A stretch of 64,000 bases of DNA, taken from positions 1-64,000 of IMG/VR virus record IMGVR_UViG_3300028840_002623; one strand, 5' to 3'. The position numbers and the translations under genes are program-made. This document shows positions 23,987 through 31,073 of this stretch, piece by piece. The notes below the pieces were generated by a model. The model saw only the letters and a program-made list of their open reading frames with translations, ran no database searches and was not told the origin of the DNA. This DNA is from a virus. Numbering within the stretch: position 1 is the stretch's first letter; the number at the start of each line of letters is the position of its first letter.

Positions 23987-24976
23987 ATGAGTAACACGAA
24001 CACAAACAATGTAACTGAAACCACTACTGTAAACAAAAAGGAGAATGCAATGGAAACTATCAAAGCCGAAAGAGTAAATGATTTTGTAAAAGGTTCTACC
24101 AGTTATTGGACTATGAATGTCTCAGTGAAGGTTAAAAACAAAGTGTACGAAATTGAAATTGATTACAAAAAAGATTACAGCAGGGATAGTGACAATGATT
24201 ACAAAACAGATATAATGCCAATAACACGGGGAATTGCTGAAACTTTCGCTGAGCTGGATATTGAAGTGGACTATTCGGATATCATCGCTGAGTATCATAC
24301 GCTCAGAACTGAATGGAAGGCAGAAGTGGAAGCGGAAAGAATAGCCGAAAAGAAAAAAGAATGGAAGGAAAGTTGGGTTCACGGTTTCAAGAAAGAACTG
24401 AAGGATGACTATGACCTGGAAGTGACTTTTGTAACCGAAAAAGAATATGTGGAAAAAAATATTTGGAGTGTGCTTGCAATAGTACACTACAACGGCTATG
24501 AAGTATCTGTATCCTATGGGAACGTTTCTGGTACAAGGTATGGTTGCAAAGATATGCGCTACACGATGGACAATAGTATAACCAATTACAAAAGACGCAA
24601 TTACAAAAAGATAAAAAGCCTTGTCAAGAAACTTAAAGAATTGGTTGATGAGGATATTGATTCCAAAAAGCGTCAGAAGGAATATGAAGAGGAAAAGAAA
24701 CAGAAGAAAGAAGAAAGAGACAACCTGATTGAAAGGCTGAAAACGGATATGAAGGTGGATGGTGTTGAGATTGAAGTTGGGGTAAATGAAACCCGGAGTT
24801 CATATTCATACCATTCCCATGAAGATGGAATCAAGGTTGTTTATAAATGGGAAGGTGGATTGGTAAAGGCTGTCACCAGAGACAAAGCCGAAACATTCAA
24901 GGCAACTGTACTGACTGAGAATGTGGACGCTGATACGCTGAAACGTTTTGTCGCTCACGTAAAATCTTTTTCATAA
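23987..24976 (+). CDS. Hypothetical charged coiled-coil protein with two possible starts (329 aa)
   Basis: ATG 23987 has GGAG 8 nt upstream and begins a Ser/Thr/Asn-rich 21-residue lead (SNTNTNNVTETTT). A second in-frame ATG at 24050 is preceded by a perfect copy of the local cassette AAAAAGGAGAATGCAATG and would give a 308-residue form starting METIKAE. The rest alternates beta-rich segments with long Lys/Glu helices (about 200-245). Function unknown. Dual initiation is possible. Confidence 0.65.
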   Translation: MSNTNTNNVTETTTVNKKENAMETIKAERVNDFVKGSTSYWTMNVSVKVKNKVYEIEIDYKKDYSRDSDNDYKTDIMPITRGIAETFAELDIEVDYSDIIAEYHTLRTEWKAEVEAERIAEKKKEWKESWVHGFKKELKDDYDLEVTFVTEKEYVEKNIWSVLAIVHYNGYEVSVSYGNVSGTRYGCKDMRYTMDNSITNYKRRNYKKIKSLVKKLKELVDEDIDSKKRQKEYEEEKKQKKEERDNLIERLKTDMKVDGVEIEVGVNETRSSYSYHSHEDGIKVVYKWEGGLVKAVTRDKAETFKATVLTENVDADTLKRFVAHVKSFS

Positions 24977-25000
24977 ACAATAATCAAAAAGGAGAATGCA

Positions 25001-25687
25001 ATGGCTATTTCAAGAGAACAGGCGATTGAAAAAATTCAGAAACTGCTCGCACTGGCTAATGGAACGGACAAAGAAGGGGAAATGAAAAACGCTATGAGGC
25101 TTGCTCAGGCTTTTCTCCGCAGACACAATCTGGAAATGAGCGATGTAGAGTTGCAAGAAGAAATCGGAGACATGACCACGGAACAGGGAATGGAATTCAC
25201 CCGGACATATCAGTGGATGTGGAGCATCAGCAAAGCGATTGACTGTGTCTGCTCCACCAAGCACTTCCGTTCCGGGTATGGATGGAAATTTCGGATGCAC
25301 TTCTGCGGAACAAAAACGGATGTTGCCACGGCAATTGAACTCTTCAAATTTCTTTATGACACGATTCAGACGATGGGGAAAGCCGCACGCATGCCGAGCA
25401 TTCGTGAGCGGAATAGTTATTGTAACGGGATTGGTTACAGGCTTCTGCAGAGGGCTCAGGAGTTGGTCGTTGAAGAGCCTGAAGAAGAATTGAGCCAGCT
25501 TGACGGTGAGCGTTGTAAGGCTATTATGGTGGTCAAGGAAAAAGAGTTGAGCGAGTACGTTGAGCGAGAACACGACATCAAAACTGTAAGGACCAAAACC
25601 TCAAACGGGGACATGGGTGCGTTTATGCGTGGCGTTATGGATGGAGAAAATGTGCCCCTGTCTGTTTCCCCCAAACTGAAAGGATGA
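25001..25687 (+). CDS. DUF2786-domain protein (228 aa)
   Basis: AIEKIQKLLALANGTDKEGEMKNAMRLAQAFLRRHNLEM is the DUF2786 signature: a helical domain in which small clusters of Gly/Asn/Glu separate amphipathic helices (written here in part as KIQKLLALA and NAMRLAQAFLRRH). A central segment with KFRMHFCGTKTDVATA and the C-terminal helix follow the same family. Widespread in phages; biochemical role unknown. Starts after the standard initiation cassette at 24986-25001. Confidence 0.75.
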   Translation: MAISREQAIEKIQKLLALANGTDKEGEMKNAMRLAQAFLRRHNLEMSDVELQEEIGDMTTEQGMEFTRTYQWMWSISKAIDCVCSTKHFRSGYGWKFRMHFCGTKTDVATAIELFKFLYDTIQTMGKAARMPSIRERNSYCNGIGYRLLQRAQELVVEEPEEELSQLDGERCKAIMVVKEKELSEYVEREHDIKTVRTKTSNGDMGAFMRGVMDGENVPLSVSPKLKG

Positions 25688-25690
25688 ACA

Positions 25691-25942
25691 ATGATAAGGA
25701 TGATGAAAAAAGATGAAGTGATTGATGGCAAGTGGTTTTGGACTGCTTACCAAACGGCTGAGTGCGACATCAAATACTACCGGACAGTAAATGACTTTTG
25801 GCCATCAGTGGGACGTGTGTACAAATACTTTGCTGTGCTCACCATTCGCTCAACCGGAGAAAGAATGTACACGAATATGGCACGGCTTTTTGTAGCCCGG
25901 AATATTCGTGACCAACGTAAAAAACTTTTGGGCAGGAGATGA
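25691..25942 (+). CDS. Hypothetical protein (83 aa)
   Basis: Starts 3 nt after the preceding stop; AAAGGATGA overlaps the stop and serves as the Shine-Dalgarno. Basic, aromatic protein (WFWTAYQTAECDIKYYR) ending RRKLLGRR-like. No domain recognised. Overlaps the next Shine-Dalgarno. Confidence 0.55.
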   Translation: MIRMMKKDEVIDGKWFWTAYQTAECDIKYYRTVNDFWPSVGRVYKYFAVLTIRSTGERMYTNMARLFVARNIRDQRKKLLGRR

Positions 25943-25944
25943 AA

Positions 25945-26217
25945 ATGGACAAAGAAGAAAAATTGGTGGTTGAATTCCTAATGGCTCAAATGAAAGAGTG
26001 CGGTTGTTGCTTGGAGAAGTATGGGATGAGTTTGACTTCCGGCTATACAATCAAGGCGGTTGAGGTTGCGTACAATACGGCTTACACCGGGGAATTTGAT
26101 TACAGCAATGGCGTGAATTGCAAAGTGTATACTATTTCCCTTTGGTACAAGGATGAAGGCTATGATGAATGGCTCATAGCCACCAACGGGGAATCTTGTT
26201 GTCTTTGGGCAAACTAA
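25945..26217 (+). CDS. Hypothetical cysteine-containing protein (90 aa)
   Basis: ATG 25945 lies 6 nt after CAGGAG; the upstream ATG at 25939 overlaps that site. CGCC near residue 19 and two more cysteines at the end (SCCLW). A YTGEFDYSNGVNCKVY segment suggests beta structure. Unrecognised. Confidence 0.55.
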   Translation: MDKEEKLVVEFLMAQMKECGCCLEKYGMSLTSGYTIKAVEVAYNTAYTGEFDYSNGVNCKVYTISLWYKDEGYDEWLIATNGESCCLWAN

Positions 26218-26231
26218 AAAAGGAGATTGCT

Positions 26232-26483
26232 ATGAAACTGAAACTCAAATATGGAACGTGTAAGAACTGCGGAAAGAAAAACGTGGTTGTTGATAAGGGT
26301 GTCTGTGAGGAATGTTGGTATGAATTGGGATACCATATTGTAGATGAACCCCGGATGAAGCCTTGTAACGAATGCGGTGGAAAAGGTTTTTTGAACGGGG
26401 ATGGCTTCACTGAAGATACTGAGACCTGTTGGACTTGCGGTGGGGCTGGGGAAGTGAATTCAAATAAAGGAGAAATAAATTGA
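26232..26483 (+). CDS. Zinc-ribbon / DnaJ-type CXXC protein (83 aa)
   Basis: Start preceded by AAAAAAGGAGATTGCTATG. Four CXXC knuckles: CKNC, CEEC, CNECGGKG and CWTCGGAG. The last two have the CXXCXGXG form of the DnaJ cysteine-rich domain and the first two look like a zinc ribbon. It echoes the DnaJ-like motif in the ssDNA-binding protein at 16229. May bind nucleic acid or protein partners. Confidence 0.7.
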   Translation: MKLKLKYGTCKNCGKKNVVVDKGVCEECWYELGYHIVDEPRMKPCNECGGKGFLNGDGFTEDTETCWTCGGAGEVNSNKGEIN

Positions 26484-26623
26484 AACCAAAAAGGAAAATA
26501 AGAAAGAACAGATGTCCACATTGTTATGGGAATGTTCGGAAGGTTCCCAAGGGTGATTGGATGGCTGGATTGTATCGGTGTCAAGTTTGTGGTTCCAGTT
26601 TTTTAAAAGACCAACTTGTATAA
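26480..26623 (+). CDS. Small zinc-ribbon protein (47 aa)
   Basis: TTG start 7 nt after AAGGAG, overlapping the previous stop (TTGA). CPHC and CQVC, about 18 residues apart, form a classical zinc ribbon; the N-terminus is strongly basic (KPKRKIRKNR). Ends just before the next Shine-Dalgarno. Probably binds nucleic acid. Confidence 0.6.
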   Translation: MKPKRKIRKNRCPHCYGNVRKVPKGDWMAGLYRCQVCGSSFLKDQLV

Positions 26624-26634
26624 AGGAGATGTGT

Positions 26635-26862
26635 ATGTTGATTATCAATTTTTGCTTTCTTGGAAAAGATGTCAAATTGACCGTTGAAGGTGACCACTGT
26701 ATGAATTCGGAATATGAAGATGCCCCGGAATTGGCTCAGATAAAAAAGCTGAACAATTGCATCTTGGTAAAAGATGGACCAACTCAAACGGATTTATACA
26801 AGTGGTGTAAAAATCGGTTCCATAAAAGTGAACGTGGTCGTGACGTTTTTTTCGCTGTGTAA
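26635..26862 (+). CDS. Hypothetical protein (75 aa)
   Basis: ATG 26635 lies after AAAGGAGATGTGT; an ATG at 26629 sits too close to the GGAG. Beta-hairpin-like N-terminus (LIINFCFLGKDVKLTVEGD), then a helix and a basic end. No recognised family. Confidence 0.55.
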   Translation: MLIINFCFLGKDVKLTVEGDHCMNSEYEDAPELAQIKKLNNCILVKDGPTQTDLYKWCKNRFHKSERGRDVFFAV

Positions 26863-26888
26863 ACAGATAATAAAAAAAGGAGATTGCT

Positions 26889-27140
26889 ATGTTGAGAACC
26901 AAATTGGCTAAAAAGAAGTTAACAAAGAAGATGCAAAAGCATCTAACAGAAATGGACGTTCATTCAATGGCTGACTTTGAAAGGACACTCAAGCGACAAA
27001 GACAGTTGGCAAGAGAATATGAACGCAACACGACCATAATGATATGTGACATCTGTTTTTACGTTGCTGAAAGGCTTGGCATGAAAGAAAAGACTGACGC
27101 TGACTATGAGAGGAAATGCAATGCAAAAGATAAAAGCTGA
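26889..27140 (+). CDS. Hypothetical basic helical protein (83 aa)
   Basis: Start preceded by AAAAAAGGAGATTGCTATG. Lys/Arg-rich helices (KLAKKKLTKKMQKHL, FERTLKRQRQLAREYER), two cysteines in MICDICFY. Overlaps the next gene by 20 nt. Unknown. Confidence 0.55.
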   Translation: MLRTKLAKKKLTKKMQKHLTEMDVHSMADFERTLKRQRQLAREYERNTTIMICDICFYVAERLGMKEKTDADYERKCNAKDKS

Positions 27141-27432
27141 GCCGGAAAATTGCGTTCACTTCTACTGTGATGGTTGGAGGTATGGGGAGATTGTAAAACG
27201 CTCTTCAGAAAACCGCATCACAGTTCAAGATTGTACCGGGTCAAGATTCAGATGCAGAAAGCACCCAAACGGAAAATGGGTTGCCACCCGGAGTAAAGAA
27301 TTCAAAGAACAAAAGGACATTTACAAAGACAAACCCAAAAAGGAGAAAGCCAATGGGAAAAAGAAATTCAAAATCAAGCGTTCAAAACCATCTGGTAAAA
27401 GAAGGCTCAAGATTAAAATTAAAAAGCGGTGA
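27121..27432 (+). CDS. Hypothetical basic protein (103 aa)
   Basis: ATG 27121 is preceded by GAGGAAATGCA, a variant of the local initiation cassette; an upstream in-frame ATG at 27106 overlaps it. A beta-rich N-terminal half (HFYCDGWRYGEIVKRSSENRI) is followed by a Lys-rich tail of about 45 residues (KKKFKIKRSK). Its last 80 nt overlap the next gene in another frame. Possibly nucleic-acid-binding. Confidence 0.5.
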   Translation: MQKIKAEPENCVHFYCDGWRYGEIVKRSSENRITVQDCTGSRFRCRKHPNGKWVATRSKEFKEQKDIYKDKPKKEKANGKKKFKIKRSKPSGKRRLKIKIKKR

Positions 27433-27559
27433 GTTTGCAAAGGCTGAGGACAAAGTCAGAGGCACCACCGTGTTGGTGAAAGTATACACCAACAAAAAAT
27501 CCAATGACCCAATCAGGACCATTCCTGTGGGTCAGATTTCTGAAGTTGTGAGGTACTGA
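27353..27559 (+). CDS. Hypothetical small beta-rich protein (68 aa)
   Basis: ATG 27353 has AAAGGAG about 8 nt upstream, inside the preceding gene. The second half (GTTVLVKVYTNKKSNDPIRTI) looks like a small barrel with a basic N-terminus. The overlap of 80 nt is long for this genome, so either start could be mis-set. Confidence 0.5.
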   Translation: MGKRNSKSSVQNHLVKEGSRLKLKSGEFAKAEDKVRGTTVLVKVYTNKKSNDPIRTIPVGQISEVVRY

Positions 27560-27560
27560 T

Positions 27561-27731
27561 ATGGGATACACAATAGCCTTTTTCATAATCGGAATTGCTC
27601 TTGGTTGGGCAATCAAAGGGCTCACGAACAAAGACATTCATTGCACGGCTTGTAACAAGAAAGCGTACCAGCTGTTTATGTTCTGTCCGTATTGCGGTGA
27701 AAAAGATACTATGAAAGTGAGTTGGAAATAA
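27561..27731 (+). CDS. Membrane-anchored zinc-ribbon protein (56 aa)
   Basis: Residues 4-20 (TIAFFIIGIALGWAIKG) form one membrane helix. CTAC and CPYC then make a zinc ribbon facing one side of the membrane. ATG follows the previous stop by 1 nt and its own stop overlaps the next start (TAATG). Function unknown; such architectures often recruit partners to the membrane. Confidence 0.6.
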   Translation: MGYTIAFFIIGIALGWAIKGLTNKDIHCTACNKKAYQLFMFCPYCGEKDTMKVSWK

Positions 27732-28297
27732 TGAACACAGAGGAATTGAAAAACCGGGTCAACGCTCTGCGTCAAAAATATCAGGATACAAAAAAACTCC
27801 GGGGCACGGAGAAAGAGAAATTGAAAGAAGTCAAAGCCCGGTTGAACGACATTCTCCGTGCCCAAGAAATTGCTCAAGAAGCGGCAGAGCAAATTCAACA
27901 ACAAGTGCACAAACAAATTTCTGATATTGTCAACAAATGTCTACAGACAATATTTGATAATCCATATGAGTTCAAAATCCGTTTTGTTTCCAAACGGGGC
28001 AAGACTGAAGCTGAACTCATATTCATGCGAGATGGACGTGAGAGGAAAAACGTGGGGGGTGGGGTGGTTGATGTCGTTGCCTTCGCTCTGCGTTTGTCCT
28101 CTCTGCTCCTAACAAACAACCCTGTAGCCCCGGTGGAGATACTTGACCAACCCTTTGGCAACGTATCCAAGGCTCACGGCTATTTGGAACGTGTCCCCGA
28201 AATGCTCCTAATGTTAGCAGAGGAATTTGGGATACAATTCATTCAGGTCACCCACGTGGATGAACTCAAGATGGGAAAGATTGTCAATATAAAATAG
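27731..28297 (+). CDS. Rad50/SbcC-like ATPase, C-terminal half (188 aa)
   Basis: A coiled coil (residues 1-65) leads into the ABC signature region VGGGVVDVVAFALRL (108-122), then Walker B VEILDQPF (135-142) and the H-loop-like QVTHVDEL near 175. These are the motifs missing from the N-terminal half at 20398. The Walker B second acid, normally Glu (LDEP), is Gln139 (codon CAA). Glu-to-Gln at this place traps ABC ATPases in the ATP-bound dimer, so this half may hydrolyse slowly. Last gene of the + strand arm. Confidence 0.78.
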   Translation: MNTEELKNRVNALRQKYQDTKKLRGTEKEKLKEVKARLNDILRAQEIAQEAAEQIQQQVHKQISDIVNKCLQTIFDNPYEFKIRFVSKRGKTEAELIFMRDGRERKNVGGGVVDVVAFALRLSSLLLTNNPVAPVEILDQPFGNVSKAHGYLERVPEMLLMLAEEFGIQFIQVTHVDELKMGKIVNIK

Positions 28298-28364
28298 GTG
28301 AGGGCTCAAGCCTTTTTTAGAGCCGTGGCTGATGAACTCCGGGAAGGCACTTGAGCCCCCACCT
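28296..28364. terminator. Long inverted repeat / convergent terminator
   Basis: Arm AGGTGAGGGCTCAAGCCTT (28296-28314) and arm AAGGCACTTGAGCCCCCACCT (28344-28364) are near-perfect complements with a 2-nt bulge and one mismatch, spacer about 29 nt. The first arm also contains a short hairpin AGGGCT-CA-AGCCTT followed by T6, an intrinsic terminator for the + strand. It spans the stop codons of the two converging operons. Confidence 0.7.
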
Positions 28365-29229
28365 GTTTGTAAAACTCAATTGTGTCTTTCAATCCTTCTT
28401 TCAAACTCAATTCCGGTTCCCAACCCAATCTTAAAATCCGGGAGATGTTCGCACAACTATGGCGAATGTCATATTGTAATTGAGGAACGTGGTCTACAAA
28501 TAATTTCTTCCCAGACACGTTCACTAACATCAGAAGCAAATTCAAGAGCGTATGTGACACCCCGGTTCCAACGTTGTACACTCCGGTATGTCGGGATTTT
28601 CCCATCAACATAAGAGCCTTCACGACATCCTTCACGTGAACAAAATCCCGGCTCTGCATTCCATCCCCGTTGATTTGAATTCGGTTGCCCCGGAGAATGC
28701 TGAGCGTGAAGGAAGGAATTGCGGCTTGAAGGTTCATTTGTCCCGGTCCATATACGTTGAAGAGCCTTAAACAAACTGTAGAAAGCCCGTGAACCCTTCT
28801 GTATAATCCGGTATAGATTTCTGCGGCACGCTTATTCACCCCGTAAGGACAGACGATGTTGTCACCCAACACTTCCTCTTCAGAAATCTTTTGACTCAGG
28901 CTATGCCCATATATAGCTGCAGAGGAAGTGAATATGAACCGGATATCTGACCGGGAATCCCGGCTTGCCTCCAAAAGGTTCACCGTTGTCAGTAAATCAT
29001 CCCCCAAAGCCCTTTCCGGGAATTCAAATGAAGTGGACAGGTTTGTTTCCGATGCCAGGTGATATACCACATCCATCCCGTCAACTAATTCACAACACAA
29101 TTCCCCGTCAGTCAAATCCATTCCGGTTTTCTTATCAGCCCCCGTGACAACATCACCTTGTTCCCGCAAAGCCTGAATTAAATGTCCGGCTATAAATCCG
29201 CTTGAGCCTGTTACTAAACATTTGGCCAT
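28306..29229 (-). CDS. NAD-dependent nucleotide-sugar epimerase/dehydratase (307 aa)
   Basis: Extended SDR fold: TGSSGFIAGH (Gly-rich NAD site near residue 7), VYHLASET, FTSSAAIYG (Ser) and the YGVNKRAAE Tyr-x3-Lys catalytic pair. Closest in style to UDP-glucose 4-epimerases and related 4,6-dehydratases. It makes a sugar nucleotide for the adjacent glycosyltransferases. Last gene of the leftward operon; its 3' end forms part of the inverted repeat. Exact substrate not readable. Confidence 0.82.
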   Translation of the reverse strand: MAKCLVTGSSGFIAGHLIQALREQGDVVTGADKKTGMDLTDGELCCELVDGMDVVYHLASETNLSTSFEFPERALGDDLLTTVNLLEASRDSRSDIRFIFTSSAAIYGHSLSQKISEEEVLGDNIVCPYGVNKRAAEIYTGLYRRVHGLSTVCLRLFNVYGPGQMNLQAAIPSFTLSILRGNRIQINGDGMQSRDFVHVKDVVKALMLMGKSRHTGVYNVGTGVSHTLLNLLLMLVNVSGKKLFVDHVPQLQYDIRHSCANISRILRLGWEPELSLKEGLKDTIEFYKQVGAQVPSRSSSATALKKA

Positions 29230-29858
29230 ACTGCATTTCCCTTTTCATCATACTGTTGTCCGCAAAAGCCTTCCATAGCCGGGTGGTCAGGAAAAGGAAC
29301 ACTTGGCCATTTAGTCTCAACGGATGAATGGCGTAACAGAGAATGTTCTATCAAAGGATGAACCTTGTCCCTGAGCCAACGCATATCTTTTACACGTGGT
29401 TGATTTCTCCGGCAAAGCCTTAAAACTTCCCGGTGTAAATGTTTGGGCAAAACTCCGCATTTGATTCCCCACATCCCACCGGACATTGGAAGCCGGGAGT
29501 GGTGGGGGTGGTCTTTCATTTCGTGAGCGTTCAACCCGGATTGTTCCCAAGCCTTCACTGCTTCTGCTTCCTTCACGTTCAACCGGGAATCAGAGTCACG
29601 AAAAATTACACGCTCACCTTTAATGTCCCAAGCGGCAAGAAATCTCCAAAACATTCCTGAATGAATCCGGCTCTTGGGTTTGAAAACAATTTCACAACCC
29701 AAATTCCGCAACTCAGTTGCAACAATTCCCTTCTCACAATAATACCGAATTGTCCACCCCGGAAAAATCTCAGGAGCCAATTGGGCATTGCATAAAGCCC
29801 CGTTGTAATAAACGGGAGAATTGCCATACAAACTTATACTGATTATTTTTTTAGCCAT
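29214..29858 (-). CDS. Glycosyltransferase-like protein (214 aa)
   Basis: GT-A-like features: an N-terminal strand-rich segment (IISISLYGNSPVYYNGALCNA), then VIFRDSDSRLN with the DXD-type metal/sugar-nucleotide site near residue 88. HSRLPMSGGMWGIKCG resembles the acceptor loop of small phage and bacterial glycosyltransferases. Overlaps both neighbours by about 15 nt. Donor unknown; could use the sugar made by the epimerase at 28306. Confidence 0.6.
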   Translation of the reverse strand: MAKKIISISLYGNSPVYYNGALCNAQLAPEIFPGWTIRYYCEKGIVATELRNLGCEIVFKPKSRIHSGMFWRFLAAWDIKGERVIFRDSDSRLNVKEAEAVKAWEQSGLNAHEMKDHPHHSRLPMSGGMWGIKCGVLPKHLHREVLRLCRRNQPRVKDMRWLRDKVHPLIEHSLLRHSSVETKWPSVPFPDHPAMEGFCGQQYDEKGNAVWPNV

Positions 29859-30472
29859 TCGTCATCATACCCAAAATTGTCAAAATCCGGTTCTGCCCAT
29901 TTTATGATATTGTCTATTGTCTTCTGGTCAGCGTATAACTCCAACAAAGAAAGCCGTTCAATTTGTTCGCCTTCCACCTCTGCTTGAGCAACAATTTTTT
30001 CCGCTGTTGTATTGAGTTTGCTTATTTCAATACCATCCTTCCAAAACGGGAGTTGTATCAATTCCTTCTCAAGCCGTTCAAGATGAACAATGTGCAAAGG
30101 CTGAGCCGGGTTCAACCATTCGGTTTGGTTCTGTAACAGCGGTTGTTTTTGGCGTTCATTTTCCGAAACACTTAACATCCATTCTGTAAATTTCGGAAAG
30201 TCATTTTGGGCTCCGCTCAAAGCCCGGAATTTGTATTGGTCTAAATGAGCCAACCGACAAGCACTGTACCAGATACTTGAAGCACGAGTAAATGGATTGC
30301 GAACAACAGTCCAACGGAAGTATTTGTCATAGTGGTCTACAATCCGATTGTTGTGAAACCCGGCTTCCAATAAACCATCTGAAAAATGTTCGTTCAGAAT
30401 CCGGTAAATGGTATGTGTCCCGGCTTTTGGCGTTGACACATAAACAAATCTTTGTTTTTTATTTATTCTCAT
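29843..30472 (-). CDS. Sulfotransferase 1 (209 aa)
   Basis: Carries both PAPS-binding signatures: 5'-phosphosulfate loop VSTPKAGTHT (residues about 12-21) and 3'-phosphate motif VVRNPFTRASS (near 56-66). Length suits the carbohydrate sulfotransferase-2 family (HNK-1/chondroitin type). These transfer sulfate from PAPS to sugar hydroxyls. Sits between a glycosyltransferase and a second sulfotransferase, with 14-16 nt overlaps. A phage APS-kinase-like enzyme is encoded at 60887. Confidence 0.85.
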   Translation of the reverse strand: MRINKKQRFVYVSTPKAGTHTIYRILNEHFSDGLLEAGFHNNRIVDHYDKYFRWTVVRNPFTRASSIWYSACRLAHLDQYKFRALSGAQNDFPKFTEWMLSVSENERQKQPLLQNQTEWLNPAQPLHIVHLERLEKELIQLPFWKDGIEISKLNTTAEKIVAQAEVEGEQIERLSLLELYADQKTIDNIIKWAEPDFDNFGYDDEWLKK

Positions 30473-31073
30473 ATTCCCACCTCACTCCTATTTCATCCAA
30501 ATTGTCGCACACCCATTCCAAATACCTTCCCGGTATATATTCCTTCCAATAACCGGGGACAACTTGACCAATGTGGTCACCGTGAACTTGATATCGGTCC
30601 ACTTCATTAAAACTTTCCAATACATCGGCTCTTTTTTTATTTTGCTCAACGCTGAATTTGCCGCTGATGCGGTGTTGAATATTCGGGGGTGTTATAATCC
30701 CAAATGTATCTTCAATCATTTTATAAATTGGACTGTGGTCATTATAAAACTCTTCATACCGGAGAATTGGAGCATGAGGACCAACAAGCATTTCTTCCAA
30801 CAGATTGAAACTCATTATTGTTCGCCTGACAACGGTCACAATATCATCGTCAACAACTTCCCTTTCATCTCTGTATCGGCTCATCCTGACTCTCAAAAGG
30901 GATGCAGCAACATCGTGAGGTTCACGGACAGATGCTATGACCATTGAGCCATCTGGCTCCCAATCTATGGGATGTGTTTTCGGAATGTTCATTTTTGGAA
31001 ACACCGAATCCAATATTTGCCATACAACAGTTGACCCACTCCGGGGTATTCCGCACATTACAATATCTTGCAT
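30459..31073 (-). CDS. Sulfotransferase 2 (204 aa)
   Basis: 5'-phosphosulfate loop CGIPRSGSTVVW (residues about 7-18) and 3'-phosphate motif VIASVREPHDVAASLLR. Different enough from sulfotransferase 1 to suggest another acceptor. ATG 31073 is preferred (GAGGGA 7 nt upstream; it keeps the operon's 15-16 nt overlap); a start 14 codons earlier would intrude further into the next gene. Confidence 0.82.
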   Translation of the reverse strand: MQDIVMCGIPRSGSTVVWQILDSVFPKMNIPKTHPIDWEPDGSMVIASVREPHDVAASLLRVRMSRYRDEREVVDDDIVTVVRRTIMSFNLLEEMLVGPHAPILRYEEFYNDHSPIYKMIEDTFGIITPPNIQHRISGKFSVEQNKKRADVLESFNEVDRYQVHGDHIGQVVPGYWKEYIPGRYLEWVCDNLDEIGVRWEYENK

